Origin: Lachnoclostridium sp.
GTDB lineage: Bacteria > Bacillota > Clostridia > Lachnospirales > Lachnospiraceae
Length of the DNA: 64,000 nucleotides
Assembly (NCBI GenBank): GCA_023664665.1
Contig: JAMPEY010000011.1
Span: 23,251-87,250 of the forward strand
Direction of reading: 5' to 3'
Shown here: one piece after another, positions 8,050-16,527 of the stretch
Layout of the letters: every line of letters starts with the position of its first letter
Numbering within the stretch: position 1 is the stretch's first letter
The notes under the pieces: generated by a model
What the model was told of the DNA's origin: nothing
The model's input: only the letters and a program-made list of their open reading frames with translations
The model's database searches: none
Made by a program: the position numbers and the translations under genes

Positions 8050-9735
8050 ATGCACTTCAAAAATGTGCTGAATTTTTTGGGATTGTGGGCTTATCCGTTT
8101 GGCTTGGCAATATCATCAATGACATTGTTCTTCATCCAAAAAATGCAGATGCAGACATTCAGCTTGGGTGAAAAAAGCATTACCCATATTCTATTAGGCG
8201 GGCTTGTCGCTCCGTTCTTTGTCATGTTAATGAATGTCTATGATTATTTTTCTAAAGGCAAAAAAGACTTTACACCGAACCTGTCTTTCAAAAAGGATGT
8301 TATGAAAGTATCTGATTCAAAAAGACAGGCTATGTATAAGCAAGTCAGCAGTAATGACGGACTTCTTTCAAATAAAGCAGAGGGTTTGATATTCGGGAAA
8401 CAGGGCAGTAAATATGTCACTCTGCCTGTTGGAAAAGAGGGAACAAGAGACGGGGTATCGGCTATCATCTTGGGCAGTCCTGGCTCTGGTAAATCGGTCT
8501 TTTTGACAAACTTTCTGCTGAATAACTTCCAGCAGAAAAAACCTACACCCGTATTTTGCTTGGATATAAAACCAGAACTTGCACGAAAATCTGTGCCCAT
8601 GAGCGAAAACAAAAATGTCAAGGTGGTTGATTTTACCGATAGAAACAAAGCAGGATGGGATGTATATTTTGCAATCGACAAAGAGACTAAGGATGATGAA
8701 AAAATAAGGGTGTTTGACGGTATAGCAAGGGCACTTATCACAAACAGTAATCCGAAAGATAAGTTTTTCGTCAATAATGCAAGAACGATATTAAAGTTCC
8801 TGCTTTTATATTGGTTTAACAAAGGTCTTGGTTTTATCGACAGCATCACAAAAGTGCTTTCAGAGGATGCAGGGGAACATATCAAGAAGGTATTGGAGGA
8901 TAAGGAATTTTGCCCTGACGGGAGCCTTGTTTACAACGGTCTCAAAAAGTATGAGGGGAAAGATTCAGAGGCTATGCAGGACATTGTTCTGACCTTGCAG
9001 GAACATCTGAATATATTTCTTAATTCGGATATTCGCTATCAATTAAGGGATAATTCAATCAAGGCTTGTCCCGAAGATTTGAACAGAGGAAATTCCGTTT
9101 TTGTCTGTCTGCCTATGTACTTGTTAGACGAATATGAGGACTTATTAAGACTGCTGGTTTATCAGACCATATCAACAATGGAGCGGAGGGGTGAGGATTG
9201 GAAACAGGGTGCTGTTCTGATTTTGGATGAATTGGCAAGGCTTGGAAGATTAGAGAATCTGCTTTCATTCCTCGCGGTCAACAGGAGCCTTGGAGTCTCC
9301 GTTCTTATGGCCTATCAGGACTTTAGCCAGATTGAAAAAATCTATAGCAAGGAAGAAGCCCGTACTCTAATGAATCTGTCAGAGGTTACATATGTTTTGA
9401 GCTGTAAAGACAACGAAACAACAAAGATATTATCAGATCTGATTGGTGAATATCAGGAGGAAAAGGTATCACATAACCGCTCCGAACTGCTCCACTGCTC
9501 CACTGGAAAAGAGAATGTTTCAAGCGAATACCGTAAGATCATGGAGGTTGCCGACTTCCAGAGTTTGAGGGAGAGAAAAGAGGCCATTTTGATAGTATAT
9601 GGCAAATATTTTAGGGTGAAACAGTTCCGCTATTTTGAACATCCAGCATTTTTAAAGCGGTACAACGAAGTAATTGAATCAAACAAAAATTATGAAAATA
9701 ACAAGGTAATAAAAATAAATGACAAGGGGGAATAA
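8050..9735 (+). CDS. VirD4/TraG-type coupling protein
   Basis: Type IV coupling proteins bring the relaxase-DNA complex to a conjugation channel using ATP. The 561-residue protein has two N-terminal membrane segments (FLGLWAYPFGLAISSMTLFF and ILLGGLVAPFFVMLMNVY). Walker A GSPGSGKS is at about residues 142-149 and Walker B VLILDELARLGRL near residue 400. The start at 8050 is set by AAGGAGGGG 6 bases upstream; the frame is open 87 bases further but without a ribosome site. Presence of this gene without other mating-pair genes means the element brings its own coupling protein but borrows a channel. DUF5688 follows after 3 bases. Confidence 0.93.
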   Translation: MHFKNVLNFLGLWAYPFGLAISSMTLFFIQKMQMQTFSLGEKSITHILLGGLVAPFFVMLMNVYDYFSKGKKDFTPNLSFKKDVMKVSDSKRQAMYKQVSSNDGLLSNKAEGLIFGKQGSKYVTLPVGKEGTRDGVSAIILGSPGSGKSVFLTNFLLNNFQQKKPTPVFCLDIKPELARKSVPMSENKNVKVVDFTDRNKAGWDVYFAIDKETKDDEKIRVFDGIARALITNSNPKDKFFVNNARTILKFLLLYWFNKGLGFIDSITKVLSEDAGEHIKKVLEDKEFCPDGSLVYNGLKKYEGKDSEAMQDIVLTLQEHLNIFLNSDIRYQLRDNSIKACPEDLNRGNSVFVCLPMYLLDEYEDLLRLLVYQTISTMERRGEDWKQGAVLILDELARLGRLENLLSFLAVNRSLGVSVLMAYQDFSQIEKIYSKEEARTLMNLSEVTYVLSCKDNETTKILSDLIGEYQEEKVSHNRSELLHCSTGKENVSSEYRKIMEVADFQSLRERKEAILIVYGKYFRVKQFRYFEHPAFLKRYNEVIESNKNYENNKVIKINDKGE

Positions 9736-9738
9736 ACC

Positions 9739-10698
9739 ATGAATTACGAAGAATTTAAAAATTGTTTAACAGAAGAAATTCAGGCTAACTGTGAAAAAAC
9801 TATTATTTTCACTAACGAAATTGTAACTAAGGCAAATGAGGTATTGGAAGGTATAGCAATGAGGTTTGAGGGGGAAATGATCGCTCCGACTATCTATCCA
9901 AGAAAGCTATATGAAGACTACCAGAACGGGGTCCCGCTCTCAAAAATAGCGGATGCAGTATCAGCATCTTTTCAGATAGCATTACCAGAGATTCCCGCAT
10001 TGACACTGAATAATGCGGAAAAATCTATCTCATTCTCATTAGTGAATAAAGAGAAAAACAGGCATCTTCTTGAAAGCTGCCCTTATAAGGAAGTACATGA
10101 TATGGCAGCAATTCCAAGGTGGCATATATCGGAGGAGGCTTCTTTTATCGTCAACAACAATCTCATGCAGAAGTTAAGGCTGACCAAGGAGGAGGTCCTT
10201 GACATAGCACAGAGAAATACGGAGGCGGGAGAATATATCTGTAAAAGCATGAATGAATTATTGAAGGATATGATGGTGGAGGATGGGATGGATGAAGACC
10301 TGATAAGTGGGTTGTTCCCGCCTGACCTTACACCGTTTTATGTACTCTCAAATGAGAAAAAATCAGACGGGAATTGTGCCATATTGTCTGACTCTTTTAT
10401 GCAGAGGGCAGCGGAGAAATTGGGGGCGGAGGAATTATATCTTCTCCCGTCAAGCAGGCATGAAATGTTGGCGGCGGATGCTGGGCTGGTGGATGATCCT
10501 GTAGAGTTAAAAACCATGGTAGCGGAGGTAAACAGCAATCCTGATGTGATCAGGGCAGAGGACTTCTTAAGCAATTCCATTTACAAGTACAATGCAAAAA
10601 CACATTCTCTTTCTATGTGTGACGGCAAAGGGCTTTTCCATGACAAGGATATGCAGAAAGACGGGGCAAAACCGACAATCAGCAGGGGGAGGGGTTAA
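9739..10698 (+). CDS. DUF5688 family protein
   Basis: A 319-residue protein that I assign to DUF5688 from its opening (MNYEEFKNCLTEEI), its ladder of conserved blocks, and its typical home in Lachnospiraceae mobile elements. No catalytic motif is visible. It has no signal or membrane segment, so it is probably cytoplasmic, and its function is unknown. It starts 3 bases after the coupling-protein stop with AAGGGGGA upstream, so it is in the same transcript. Its own 3' end contains the GGGGGAGGGG ribosome site of the next small gene. Confidence 0.8.
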   Translation: MNYEEFKNCLTEEIQANCEKTIIFTNEIVTKANEVLEGIAMRFEGEMIAPTIYPRKLYEDYQNGVPLSKIADAVSASFQIALPEIPALTLNNAEKSISFSLVNKEKNRHLLESCPYKEVHDMAAIPRWHISEEASFIVNNNLMQKLRLTKEEVLDIAQRNTEAGEYICKSMNELLKDMMVEDGMDEDLISGLFPPDLTPFYVLSNEKKSDGNCAILSDSFMQRAAEKLGAEELYLLPSSRHEMLAADAGLVDDPVELKTMVAEVNSNPDVIRAEDFLSNSIYKYNAKTHSLSMCDGKGLFHDKDMQKDGAKPTISRGRG

Positions 10699-10699
10699 T

Positions 10700-10864
10700 A
10701 TGAGGAACATCATGCAATATGAGCAGTGGAAGGAATTATATGCAGTTTATCTGACAGTAAGGCCAATTCACAAAGTCAAAGATTTTACATACAAAGGCGG
10801 TGATAACAATGTCACAATCTCAACAGATCAAGGAAATTACAGACAGATTACAGCAGGGGATTGA
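10700..10864 (+). CDS. small hypothetical protein (54 aa)
   Basis: A short reading frame, MRNIMQYEQWKELY to the end ITAGD, begins one base after the DUF5688 stop and is preceded by an unusually strong GGGGGAGGGG site. It overlaps the first 56 bases of the ArdC-like gene in another frame, which suggests a coupling leader or a real small protein. No family recognised; the coding status rests on the ribosome site and the tight spacing. Confidence 0.5.
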   Translation: MRNIMQYEQWKELYAVYLTVRPIHKVKDFTYKGGDNNVTISTDQGNYRQITAGD

Positions 10865-11777
10865 AGATCTCTTTGAATCGGACAAATACAGGGACTACCT
10901 GAAAACCATGAGCCGATTCACTTCTTATTCCCTTAACAATACACTGCTCATAGCCATGCAGAAGCCAGATTCTACAGCGGTTGCAGGGTACGGGACATGG
11001 AAACAGTTGAACAGACAGGTTGTCAAAGGGGCAAAGGCGATCAAGATCATTGCCCCCTGCCCATACAAAAAGAAGGTTGACGCAGAAATTAAGGATGCAG
11101 ATGGAAACTGCATTTTGGGCAGGGATGGCAAGCCCATAACGGAACAGACGGAAAAGGTGCTTATGGGCTTTAAGGTGGCAAATGTGTTTGATCTCAGCCA
11201 GACGGAAGGTGAGCCATTACCAGAGCTTGTACACAAATTAGACGGAACGGTTGAGGGCTATGCTGATTTTATGGAGGCTGTGAGGCAGTTTTCGCCTGTT
11301 CCGATTGAGTTTAAGGAGATCAGGGGTTCAGCAAACGGATATTATCATCTGATAGATAAAAATATCGTTATTGATAAGGATATGTCCCAAATGATGAACT
11401 GCAAAACAGGCATACATGAGATCACACATGCCCTGCTCCATGACCGTGATTCTGGTCTGGAGAAGGATGCCCTTCCTGACAGGCAGACCAAGGAGGTTGA
11501 GGCGGAATCGGTGGCTTTTACCGTATGCCAATATTACGGCCTTGATACCTCGGATTATTCGTTTGGCTATATCGCGGGGTGGAGTTCAGGCAGGGAATTG
11601 AAGGAGTTAAAATCGTCTCTTGAGGTCATAAGGCAGACCGCCCAGACGATCATAAGCGGGATAGATCAAAAATTAGATGCTATCAAACAAGCAAAACAGA
11701 TTGACATGGATGTTTCAAAGGACCTCGATTTGTCAGCAGACTTTGGGCCTGCCCGTGGCAGAAGTATCAGACATTAA
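10809..11777 (+). CDS. ArdC-like antirestriction / ssDNA-binding protein with metallopeptidase motif
   Basis: The 322-residue protein starts with the ArdC N-terminal domain (block YSLNNTLLIAMQKPDSTAVAGYGTWKQL, then KGAKAIKIIAPCPYKK). It ends with a zinc-peptidase-like domain containing HEITHALLH near residue 200 and a downstream E-x-E-A/S-V-A-F glutamate. ArdC proteins bind single-stranded DNA and protect incoming conjugative DNA from restriction. ATG at 10809 is preferred, with AGGCGG about 9 bases upstream; a GTG at 10800 is the alternative. It sits in the rightward transfer operon, and the element is integrated beside a type I restriction system, which makes an antirestriction role fitting. 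Confidence 0.87.
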   Translation: MSQSQQIKEITDRLQQGIEDLFESDKYRDYLKTMSRFTSYSLNNTLLIAMQKPDSTAVAGYGTWKQLNRQVVKGAKAIKIIAPCPYKKKVDAEIKDADGNCILGRDGKPITEQTEKVLMGFKVANVFDLSQTEGEPLPELVHKLDGTVEGYADFMEAVRQFSPVPIEFKEIRGSANGYYHLIDKNIVIDKDMSQMMNCKTGIHEITHALLHDRDSGLEKDALPDRQTKEVEAESVAFTVCQYYGLDTSDYSFGYIAGWSSGRELKELKSSLEVIRQTAQTIISGIDQKLDAIKQAKQIDMDVSKDLDLSADFGPARGRSIRH

Positions 11778-11795
11778 CGGATTGGAGGGGATGCT

Positions 11796-12188
11796 ATGAT
11801 ACATAAATTAGTCTATGCAGCAGATTCAAATGATGCAGATGCTTTAGGGCAGTTTAATGACAGGTTAGCTTTGTCTGGCATTCAAACAAAGCAGTTAAAT
11901 ACATCAGACAGATACAGATATTTTGAGGCTTTATGGGATGATGCAGACATTCCCGCCCTGCACCCAAAGAACAGCCATTCAAAGAATGCTGGTGCCAAGC
12001 CCAAACCGTTTGTTTACAATGGAAAGCCTGTGGACTGTGGCTTCATTTACCAATTAAGAAATATCAAAAACCTGTCGGATGCCGAGATCGGCCTGGTATT
12101 TGATGTATCTGAATCTACTGTTGCCCGCAGGAGAAAAAAGCACTTATCGGATGGCAGTTTTTATGAGGACAGCACTGTCCTGTTTTGA
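11796..12188 (+). CDS. small HTH-containing protein of the element (130 aa)
   Basis: The N-terminal part is unrecognised. The last third, LSDAEIGLVFDVSESTVARRRKKH, reads as a helix-turn-helix of the resolvase/homeodomain-like kind followed by a basic patch, so DNA binding is likely. It has GGAGGGG 7 bases before the ATG and follows ardC in the same direction. It lies immediately before the iteron-like origin region, so it is a candidate binder of those repeats, but nothing in the sequence proves that. Confidence 0.7.
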   Translation: MIHKLVYAADSNDADALGQFNDRLALSGIQTKQLNTSDRYRYFEALWDDADIPALHPKNSHSKNAGAKPKPFVYNGKPVDCGFIYQLRNIKNLSDAEIGLVFDVSESTVARRRKKHLSDGSFYEDSTVLF

Positions 12189-12230
12189 ATTATGGGTATC
12201 AGCAGAAATTCATATTTTACGGTTCCATGG

Positions 12231-12262
12231 ATGCAGGGAGTAATGAAATTTACTTCCTGCAT
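12231..12262. repeat. hairpin at the left edge of the iteron region
   Basis: ATGCAGGGAGTAA (12231-12243) and TTACTTCCTGCAT (12250-12262) pair over 13 bases with one mismatch and a six-base loop. It may end the rightward operon or be part of the origin. Confidence 0.55.
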
Positions 12263-12284
12263 CTGCATTTATCCATTGTAAAAA

Positions 12285-12764
12285 ATACCGTTATTACTGT
12301 TACTGCTGTTACATGGCATATATCCAGACAAGGCATAAAGCCATGTACCATGCCAATCAATATATATCAAAAAATAATGTTATTACCGTTCATTCCGTTA
12401 CAGCAGATACCTTCATACAGACAGCAGATTTTTTTATTTGTCAGTCATACAAAACACATCAGACCGACAAAGACTATATATCAGCCATAGGATATATTTT
12501 ATCTTTGTCAGTTATCAAACATAACCGCAATAACGGCGATAACAGTAATTTTTTATATACACTCAAACATAACGGGAATAACGGTATTTTTACATACATG
12601 GAATACAGGCATCCGTTCAGTTATGCAATAAATCTTATGTATATCATGTTACGGTTGGAATTACTCTCAAATGAAAACAAACTGCATACTGATATTCAGG
12701 TTGCGGGTTATATGTTGGTCGATTGACTGCAAATAAACAACCGTATTAACAGTAATAGCGGTTT
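12285..12764. repeat. iteron-like array: 14 copies of a 9-bp unit in five clusters
   Basis: Nine-base units with consensus TAACrGnAA occur head-to-tail in five clusters. Clusters 12285-12311 (3 units) and 12374-12400 (3 units) lie on the minus strand. Clusters 12522-12548 (3), 12570-12587 (2) and 12738-12764 (3) lie on the plus strand. Best units are TAACAGTAA and TAACGGTAT. The clusters have opposite orientation on either side of about 12450. This is the look of initiator-binding iterons at a theta-type or RepA/RepC-type origin, next to a RepA-like ATPase gene. Confidence 0.72.
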
Positions 12765-12914
12765 TTTGCATATCCCATAAAACAGCATCCAAACAGGCGG
12801 TTTTGACATTATGATTATAAGTTTTTTGCATGGAAATAGCAGCATTGCATATCCAGCAAGCAGGATGTATCAGCCCCGCAGATAACTCCCATATTCCGCA
12901 TACCGCACATACAA

Positions 12915-12945
12915 AAAGGACATGGTTTTTTATGCCATGCCCTTT
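12915..12945 (-). terminator. intrinsic terminator of the RepA-like gene
   Basis: On the minus strand AAAGGGCATGG and CCATGTCCTTT form an 11-bp stem with one mismatch, followed directly by further T residues (12917-12913). It lies 66 bases after the stop codon. Confidence 0.65.
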
Positions 12946-13010
12946 AATGGGTAATCATGTTATGGGTCCTCCAAATATATCAGTGTGCGGTACTTGTTAT
13001 TGGTATCATG

Positions 13011-14156
13011 TCAATCGGCCTCTCCTTCGGGCTTCGGTGCATCCGAAAGCTGATCCAGAAATGCAAATATATGTTTCCTCCCCGCAATGCCTCCGTTCGG
13101 GTTAGGCCTTTGATGCAGTATACCGTTCTTTTCAAACAGCGGGTCAAGCCCGTTGACTTTCCTCGCAAGTGCAGATTCGGACTTGGCGATTGGGGCTCCC
13201 GTCACCTGTAAGCCGCATTCCAGAAGTTCCGTGCTGGTTCCCTCCCAACGGCCATTATTCTGCTCCAAAAGTACCGTTACCGTTTTGGCAACGGGGCTTG
13301 TCTGATACCTTTCTTCCTCCTGCTTGATAAGGAAGTCTTCTTCACTCCCCACATACTTCCACCTGCATGTTTCATTCTCAAACCGAATAGATAAATGCTC
13401 CTCTGGAACATCCCTTCCCGTGATATAAAGCATCCTTTCCTTGCCCGATTTACCGTCTTTTGAGGACGGATCGTCAGCCCCTCCGATCATCAGTATCGTG
13501 TCCGCCGCTCCCGTTACTCCGACTCCGCCAGAAATTCTGTTGAGCCTGTCCGCTTCCTTCCCCTTTTTGGTGTGAGTCACCAAAAGAAGGGAGATCTGAT
13601 GCTTATCTGCAATGGCCTTTAATGTCCCAACATCCTTGTAATCGTGTGCATACTCTGTCTGGCTGTTTTTCTTGTCAGACCTGATCATCTGCAAAACATC
13701 TATGATTACAAAGATTATATCTGTATTTTCATCCAGAAAAGCATCCAGGTCCTTGAAAAATTTATCCCCCGAACAATCCGTTGCATAGCTGATAAGAAGG
13801 TTCTCAGGTGCATCCGCATCATCAAGCTGCCTGTTTATCCGATCCTGCATCCTCTGCCTATTGTCCTCCAAAGCGAAATAGAGCACCTTTCCATGTTTTG
13901 TCTTCCTCCCCCAGAAGTCCTTTTCCCCCGCCGTGCATAAGGCAAGGTCGAGGGCAAACCATGACTTCCCCTGTTTTTTGGGAGCGGCCAAAAGGTTAAG
14001 CCCAGGGGTGATGATTCCATCCACCAGAAATGCCCTGTGCTCAATTTCGGCCTGCTGGATCTCCTTTGCAGTTTCCACTACAAAACCGTATTTCTTCCTG
14101 TTCACCGCCTCATTTCCGTTATTAGTGTTATGTGTTATTACATTGCTGTTTTCCAT
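13011..14156 (-). CDS. RepA-like AAA ATPase (RSF1010 RepA type helicase/primase partner)
   Basis: A 381-residue RecA-fold ATPase. The P-loop AAPKKQGKSW lies near residues 57-66 and a Walker B-like stretch IIFVIIDVLQMI near residue 155. LLLVTHTKKG and GVTGAADTILMIGG follow in order, as in hexameric RepA and KaiC-like helicases. A winged-helix-like C-terminus follows (TELLECGLQVTGAPIAKSESALARKVNGL). The GGAGGT site 10 bases upstream sets the start at 14156. It faces the 9-bp iteron array, supporting a role in element replication after excision. No separate iteron-binding RepC was identified. Confidence 0.82.
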   Translation of the reverse strand: MENSNVITHNTNNGNEAVNRKKYGFVVETAKEIQQAEIEHRAFLVDGIITPGLNLLAAPKKQGKSWFALDLALCTAGEKDFWGRKTKHGKVLYFALEDNRQRMQDRINRQLDDADAPENLLISYATDCSGDKFFKDLDAFLDENTDIIFVIIDVLQMIRSDKKNSQTEYAHDYKDVGTLKAIADKHQISLLLVTHTKKGKEADRLNRISGGVGVTGAADTILMIGGADDPSSKDGKSGKERMLYITGRDVPEEHLSIRFENETCRWKYVGSEEDFLIKQEEERYQTSPVAKTVTVLLEQNNGRWEGTSTELLECGLQVTGAPIAKSESALARKVNGLDPLFEKNGILHQRPNPNGGIAGRKHIFAFLDQLSDAPKPEGEAD

Positions 14157-14364
14157 AATTTTTTTTACCTCCATTTCTTCTAATCTTTTTTAATTGCTGC
14201 ATACCATGATAGCAGGTTTTATTTTTAGCTCTTTCTGGCAGAAATGCCTTTTCAGCCTTTCCACTGCTGTCTGCCGTCAGAATTTTTAAGTTACATGGCA
14301 ATGATAGCACATTCTTTTTTTATGATTTTTTTGCAAAAATGGAAGTGGAGGGCAGAAAACCGCA

Positions 14365-14397
14365 TGAAAAAAGAGACCAACCCTTAAGCTGGTCCCT
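14365..14397 (-). terminator. intrinsic terminator after the XRE regulator gene
   Basis: On the minus strand AGGGACCA and TGGTCTCT pair around a ten-base loop and run into TTTTTTC. It separates the regulator gene from the RepA-like gene. Confidence 0.7.
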
Positions 14398-14461
14398 GCA
14401 GTCCAAAAAGCACCTTCTATATATCTATATGGCGGACGGATAGGAATAAGCGGTTATTGAT

Positions 14462-14809
14462 TTATGATCCTTCCCCGCTGTTTTCCGCATCCTGAATCTC
14501 CAAAAGCTGGTCAATCTGCTTTACGATGTAGTCTTGATAGGCGGGTTTTAGCTTTTTGAAAGCGGAGTTCGCCATTTCAACCACGATATCAGGCTCCTCA
14601 TAAAACATACTGCCCTCGCCCGTCTTGAGCCATTCCTCACTCACATTGAAAGTAAAGTGCATCAGCTTGACTATCCGATCATTTACCTTGTTGTGGTCCA
14701 GTTCTATCCCTGCGATATAACCGTTTGACATGGAGAGAGCCTTCGCAAATTTCGCCTGTGACATGTTCAAAGCAAGCCTTACCTCTTTTACCCTCTGGTT
14801 GATACTCAT
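14462..14809 (-). CDS. XRE family transcriptional regulator
   Basis: A 115-residue cytoplasmic repressor-type protein. The helix-turn-helix is at residues 5-60 (VKEVRLALNMSQAKFAKAL, then SNGYIAGIELD) and ends in the NVSEEWLKTGEG motif common to phage-type Cro/CI regulators of this phylum. The C-terminal part is helical and probably dimerises. It is transcribed away from a rightward gene set, with the two promoters 23 bases apart. Repeated CTCATAT motifs in that gap (about 14856 and 14897) are likely operators. The expected job is control of the lysogeny-like state of the element. Confidence 0.9.
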   Translation of the reverse strand: MSINQRVKEVRLALNMSQAKFAKALSMSNGYIAGIELDHNKVNDRIVKLMHFTFNVSEEWLKTGEGSMFYEEPDIVVEMANSAFKKLKPAYQDYIVKQIDQLLEIQDAENSGEGS

Positions 14810-14838
14810 GCAATCCCCTCCTTTCCTTTTCCGCTTTT

Positions 14839-14867
14839 ATCATAGCACATAATCGCTCATATTACAA
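14839..14867 (-). promoter_or_regulatory. promoter of the XRE regulator
   Basis: On the minus strand TTGTAA (14867-14862), 17 bases, TATGAT (14844-14839), 30 bases before the start codon. Confidence 0.65.
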
Positions 14868-14889
14868 TGGGGTTACGGAAAAGCAATGC

Positions 14890-14918
14890 TTGACATACTC
14901 ATATAGCGGTAGTAATAT
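14890..14918 (+). promoter_or_regulatory. rightward promoter divergent from the XRE gene
   Basis: TTGACA (14890-14895), 17 bases, TAATAT (14913-14918). It drives the small genes from 14949. Repeats ATACTCATATA and ATACTTATATA overlap it, giving likely repressor sites. Confidence 0.75.
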
Positions 14919-14948
14919 ACTTATATAAAAGCAAGAAGGAGGTCAGAT

Positions 14949-15110
14949 ATGGATAATGCTATGGCTGTAAAAGATTTTACAAGTAAATTCAAAAAACTTA
15001 ATAAACAGAACCAGAAGTATATTTTAGCCATAGAGCAAGCCATGCTGTTTGCACAGGATTCTGGTGATGAAAAGGAAAGAGAAGAAAACGGAGGACAAAA
15101 GGATGAATGA
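14949..15110 (+). CDS. small protein downstream of the XRE-controlled promoter (53 aa)
   Basis: This short frame encodes MDNAMAVKDFTSKFKKLN followed by a helical middle (KYILAIEQAMLFAQ) and an acidic tail ending GGQKDE. AAGGAGG sits 9 bases before the ATG and a near-consensus promoter lies 31 bases further up. Its end overlaps the start of the next gene by 8 bases. Small basic-then-acidic proteins divergent from an XRE regulator often act as excision or regulatory factors, but I recognise no family. Confidence 0.75.
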   Translation: MDNAMAVKDFTSKFKKLNKQNQKYILAIEQAMLFAQDSGDEKEREENGGQKDE

Positions 15111-15486
15111 AGAGGGCAAGAAGAAAGAGTTTAACTATGAGGAGGAGAAGGCAAAATTGAAGAAAAAACTGATAATCTTTTTAGCGACCACGGTTGGCTT
15201 TACGGTTTTGTTCGTGCTGGCAATGGAGGACAGCAACTTCTTTCAATGCCTGATGGCGGGATTGGCATGTGGGCTTGTGTTCTATATCCCAGGGCGATTG
15301 AGGGATTACTTTCACATGGGATGGCCCATGACGATTGTAATTGCGGTGGCTTATCTGCTCATTCTCCTTTTCTTGGCAGACAAAATAGGGGCAGTCGCTT
15401 ACATACTGTTGCTATTTCCTATTGGAGATATGGGCTATAGCATCTACCGTGTTATATCATATAAAAAGAAGGGCGGTGGGGAGTAA
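15103..15486 (+). CDS. small membrane protein (127 aa)
   Basis: A highly charged N-terminus (KKKEFNYEEEKAKLKKK) precedes about four hydrophobic segments, around residues 24-41, 46-62, 73-92 and 94-110, and a basic KKKGGGE tail. It is probably an integral membrane protein with cytoplasmic ends. GGAGGA lies before the ATG inside the preceding small gene, which it overlaps by 8 bases, so the pair is coupled. Family and function not recognised; it looks like element cargo. Confidence 0.75.
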   Translation: MNEEGKKKEFNYEEEKAKLKKKLIIFLATTVGFTVLFVLAMEDSNFFQCLMAGLACGLVFYIPGRLRDYFHMGWPMTIVIAVAYLLILLFLADKIGAVAYILLLFPIGDMGYSIYRVISYKKKGGGE

Positions 15487-15577
15487 AGGACATTACTCTT
15501 GCCGATATGTAAAATGTAATCTATGATTGAACTTAAGAAGCATAACTCCATTTCTGAATGAGGGGAGAATAAAAGAT

Positions 15578-16393
15578 ATGATGAAAAGAATGAGAAAGAT
15601 TTTAAGGAAAAAGATGCTATCCGCCCTGCTTACAATGGCGATAATGGCGGTCTGTTTGAGCGGATGCGGGAATGCTCCTGCTGTTGCTGATAATATGGAA
15701 AACAGTACCGAAACAACCGTGGATACCGATACGGGAACCACAACCAAGACGGAAGGAGGAGAAACAACCGAGACGGAAATCAAGGATGGTGCGGTGGCTG
15801 GTAGCGATAAGCCTGCTGGAACTGCGAGTCCCACTGCAGAACCGAGTGCTACTGGAAAGCCTGAATCCACTGCAGAGCCGACTGCATCTCCTACTGCGAA
15901 ACCGCAGGCTACGGCGACACCTGAACCGACAGCTCCGCCTCATGTGCATGAATATGTTGAGTCTATTACCAAGCAGCCGACTTGTGCGGAGGCAGGGGTG
16001 AAAACATTGACTTGCTCATGCGGTGATGTGAAGACGGAGGCTGTAGCGGCAACAGGGCATGACTTCGTTACTCAGTATACCACTATAACCCATGATGCTC
16101 TCGGACATGTGGAACAGGTACAGGTGCAGGTTGGGACTGGTTCCACAAAGCAGGTATATGAGTGTACTTACTGTGGACATCAGCAGGATCATCCTCTGGG
16201 AGATCACTGGGAGGCTGCTGCATCAGCAGGAGAACCGTTTGAACATGCTATTGCAGCACAAACTTACATTTATGATATTCCTGGGGATCCGATTTACGAG
16301 ACTACATCTTCATGGATTGTCGATGTCCCCGCCTGGTCAGAGAATGTCCCTAACGGTTCTGTTTGCACTAAATGCGGTGTGGCTGGTCCGTAA
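15578..16393 (+). CDS. Cys-rich surface lipoprotein (271 aa)
   Basis: A lipoprotein signal ends at lipobox CLSGC (Cys about residue 30). A Thr/Pro/Ala-rich stalk of repeated TAEPSA/TASPTA type follows to about residue 125. The folded C-terminal part has HVHEYVESITKQPTC and paired cysteines (CSCG, CTYC, CTKC). This H-x-H-x-Y/W...PTC wording is common in Lachnospiraceae extracellular proteins of unknown role. GAGGGGAG sits 10 bases before the ATG at 15578. It is the last of the XRE-controlled rightward genes and is followed by a terminator. It is probably cargo modifying the cell surface. Confidence 0.82.
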   Translation: MMKRMRKILRKKMLSALLTMAIMAVCLSGCGNAPAVADNMENSTETTVDTDTGTTTKTEGGETTETEIKDGAVAGSDKPAGTASPTAEPSATGKPESTAEPTASPTAKPQATATPEPTAPPHVHEYVESITKQPTCAEAGVKTLTCSCGDVKTEAVAATGHDFVTQYTTITHDALGHVEQVQVQVGTGSTKQVYECTYCGHQQDHPLGDHWEAAASAGEPFEHAIAAQTYIYDIPGDPIYETTSSWIVDVPAWSENVPNGSVCTKCGVAGP

Positions 16394-16407
16394 CTCCGTC
16401 AACAAAA

Positions 16408-16445
16408 AAGACTGTCTTGCTGAGAAGCAGGGCAGTTCTTTTTTT
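16408..16445 (+). terminator. intrinsic terminator after the surface lipoprotein gene
   Basis: ACTGTCTTGCT and AGCAGGGCAGT pair (with G-U pairs) around GAGA and are followed by CTTTTTTT. Confidence 0.75.
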
Positions 16446-16527
16446 GTTGGGTACTATGTTGATCATATTTTCTTGGGAGGAGGACAGACTGCCTCAAACG
16501 GAAAATGAAAACGGTCTTCCTCTAAAA

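Larger units (their letters stand above)
12189..13010. other. putative replication origin (oriV) of the element, no genes
   Basis: This 822-base AT-rich stretch holds one hairpin, five clusters of 9-bp iteron units, two copies of a GTTTTTTGCAT tract (about 12761 and 12821), and the repA terminator. Open frames here are made of the repeats and lack ribosome sites, so I treat them as non-coding. Confidence 0.6.

Noticed and set aside
12185-12726. Two open frames across the iteron region
   Set aside because: They consist of translated repeats and AT-rich sequence, have no ribosome site, and overlap each other in different frames.
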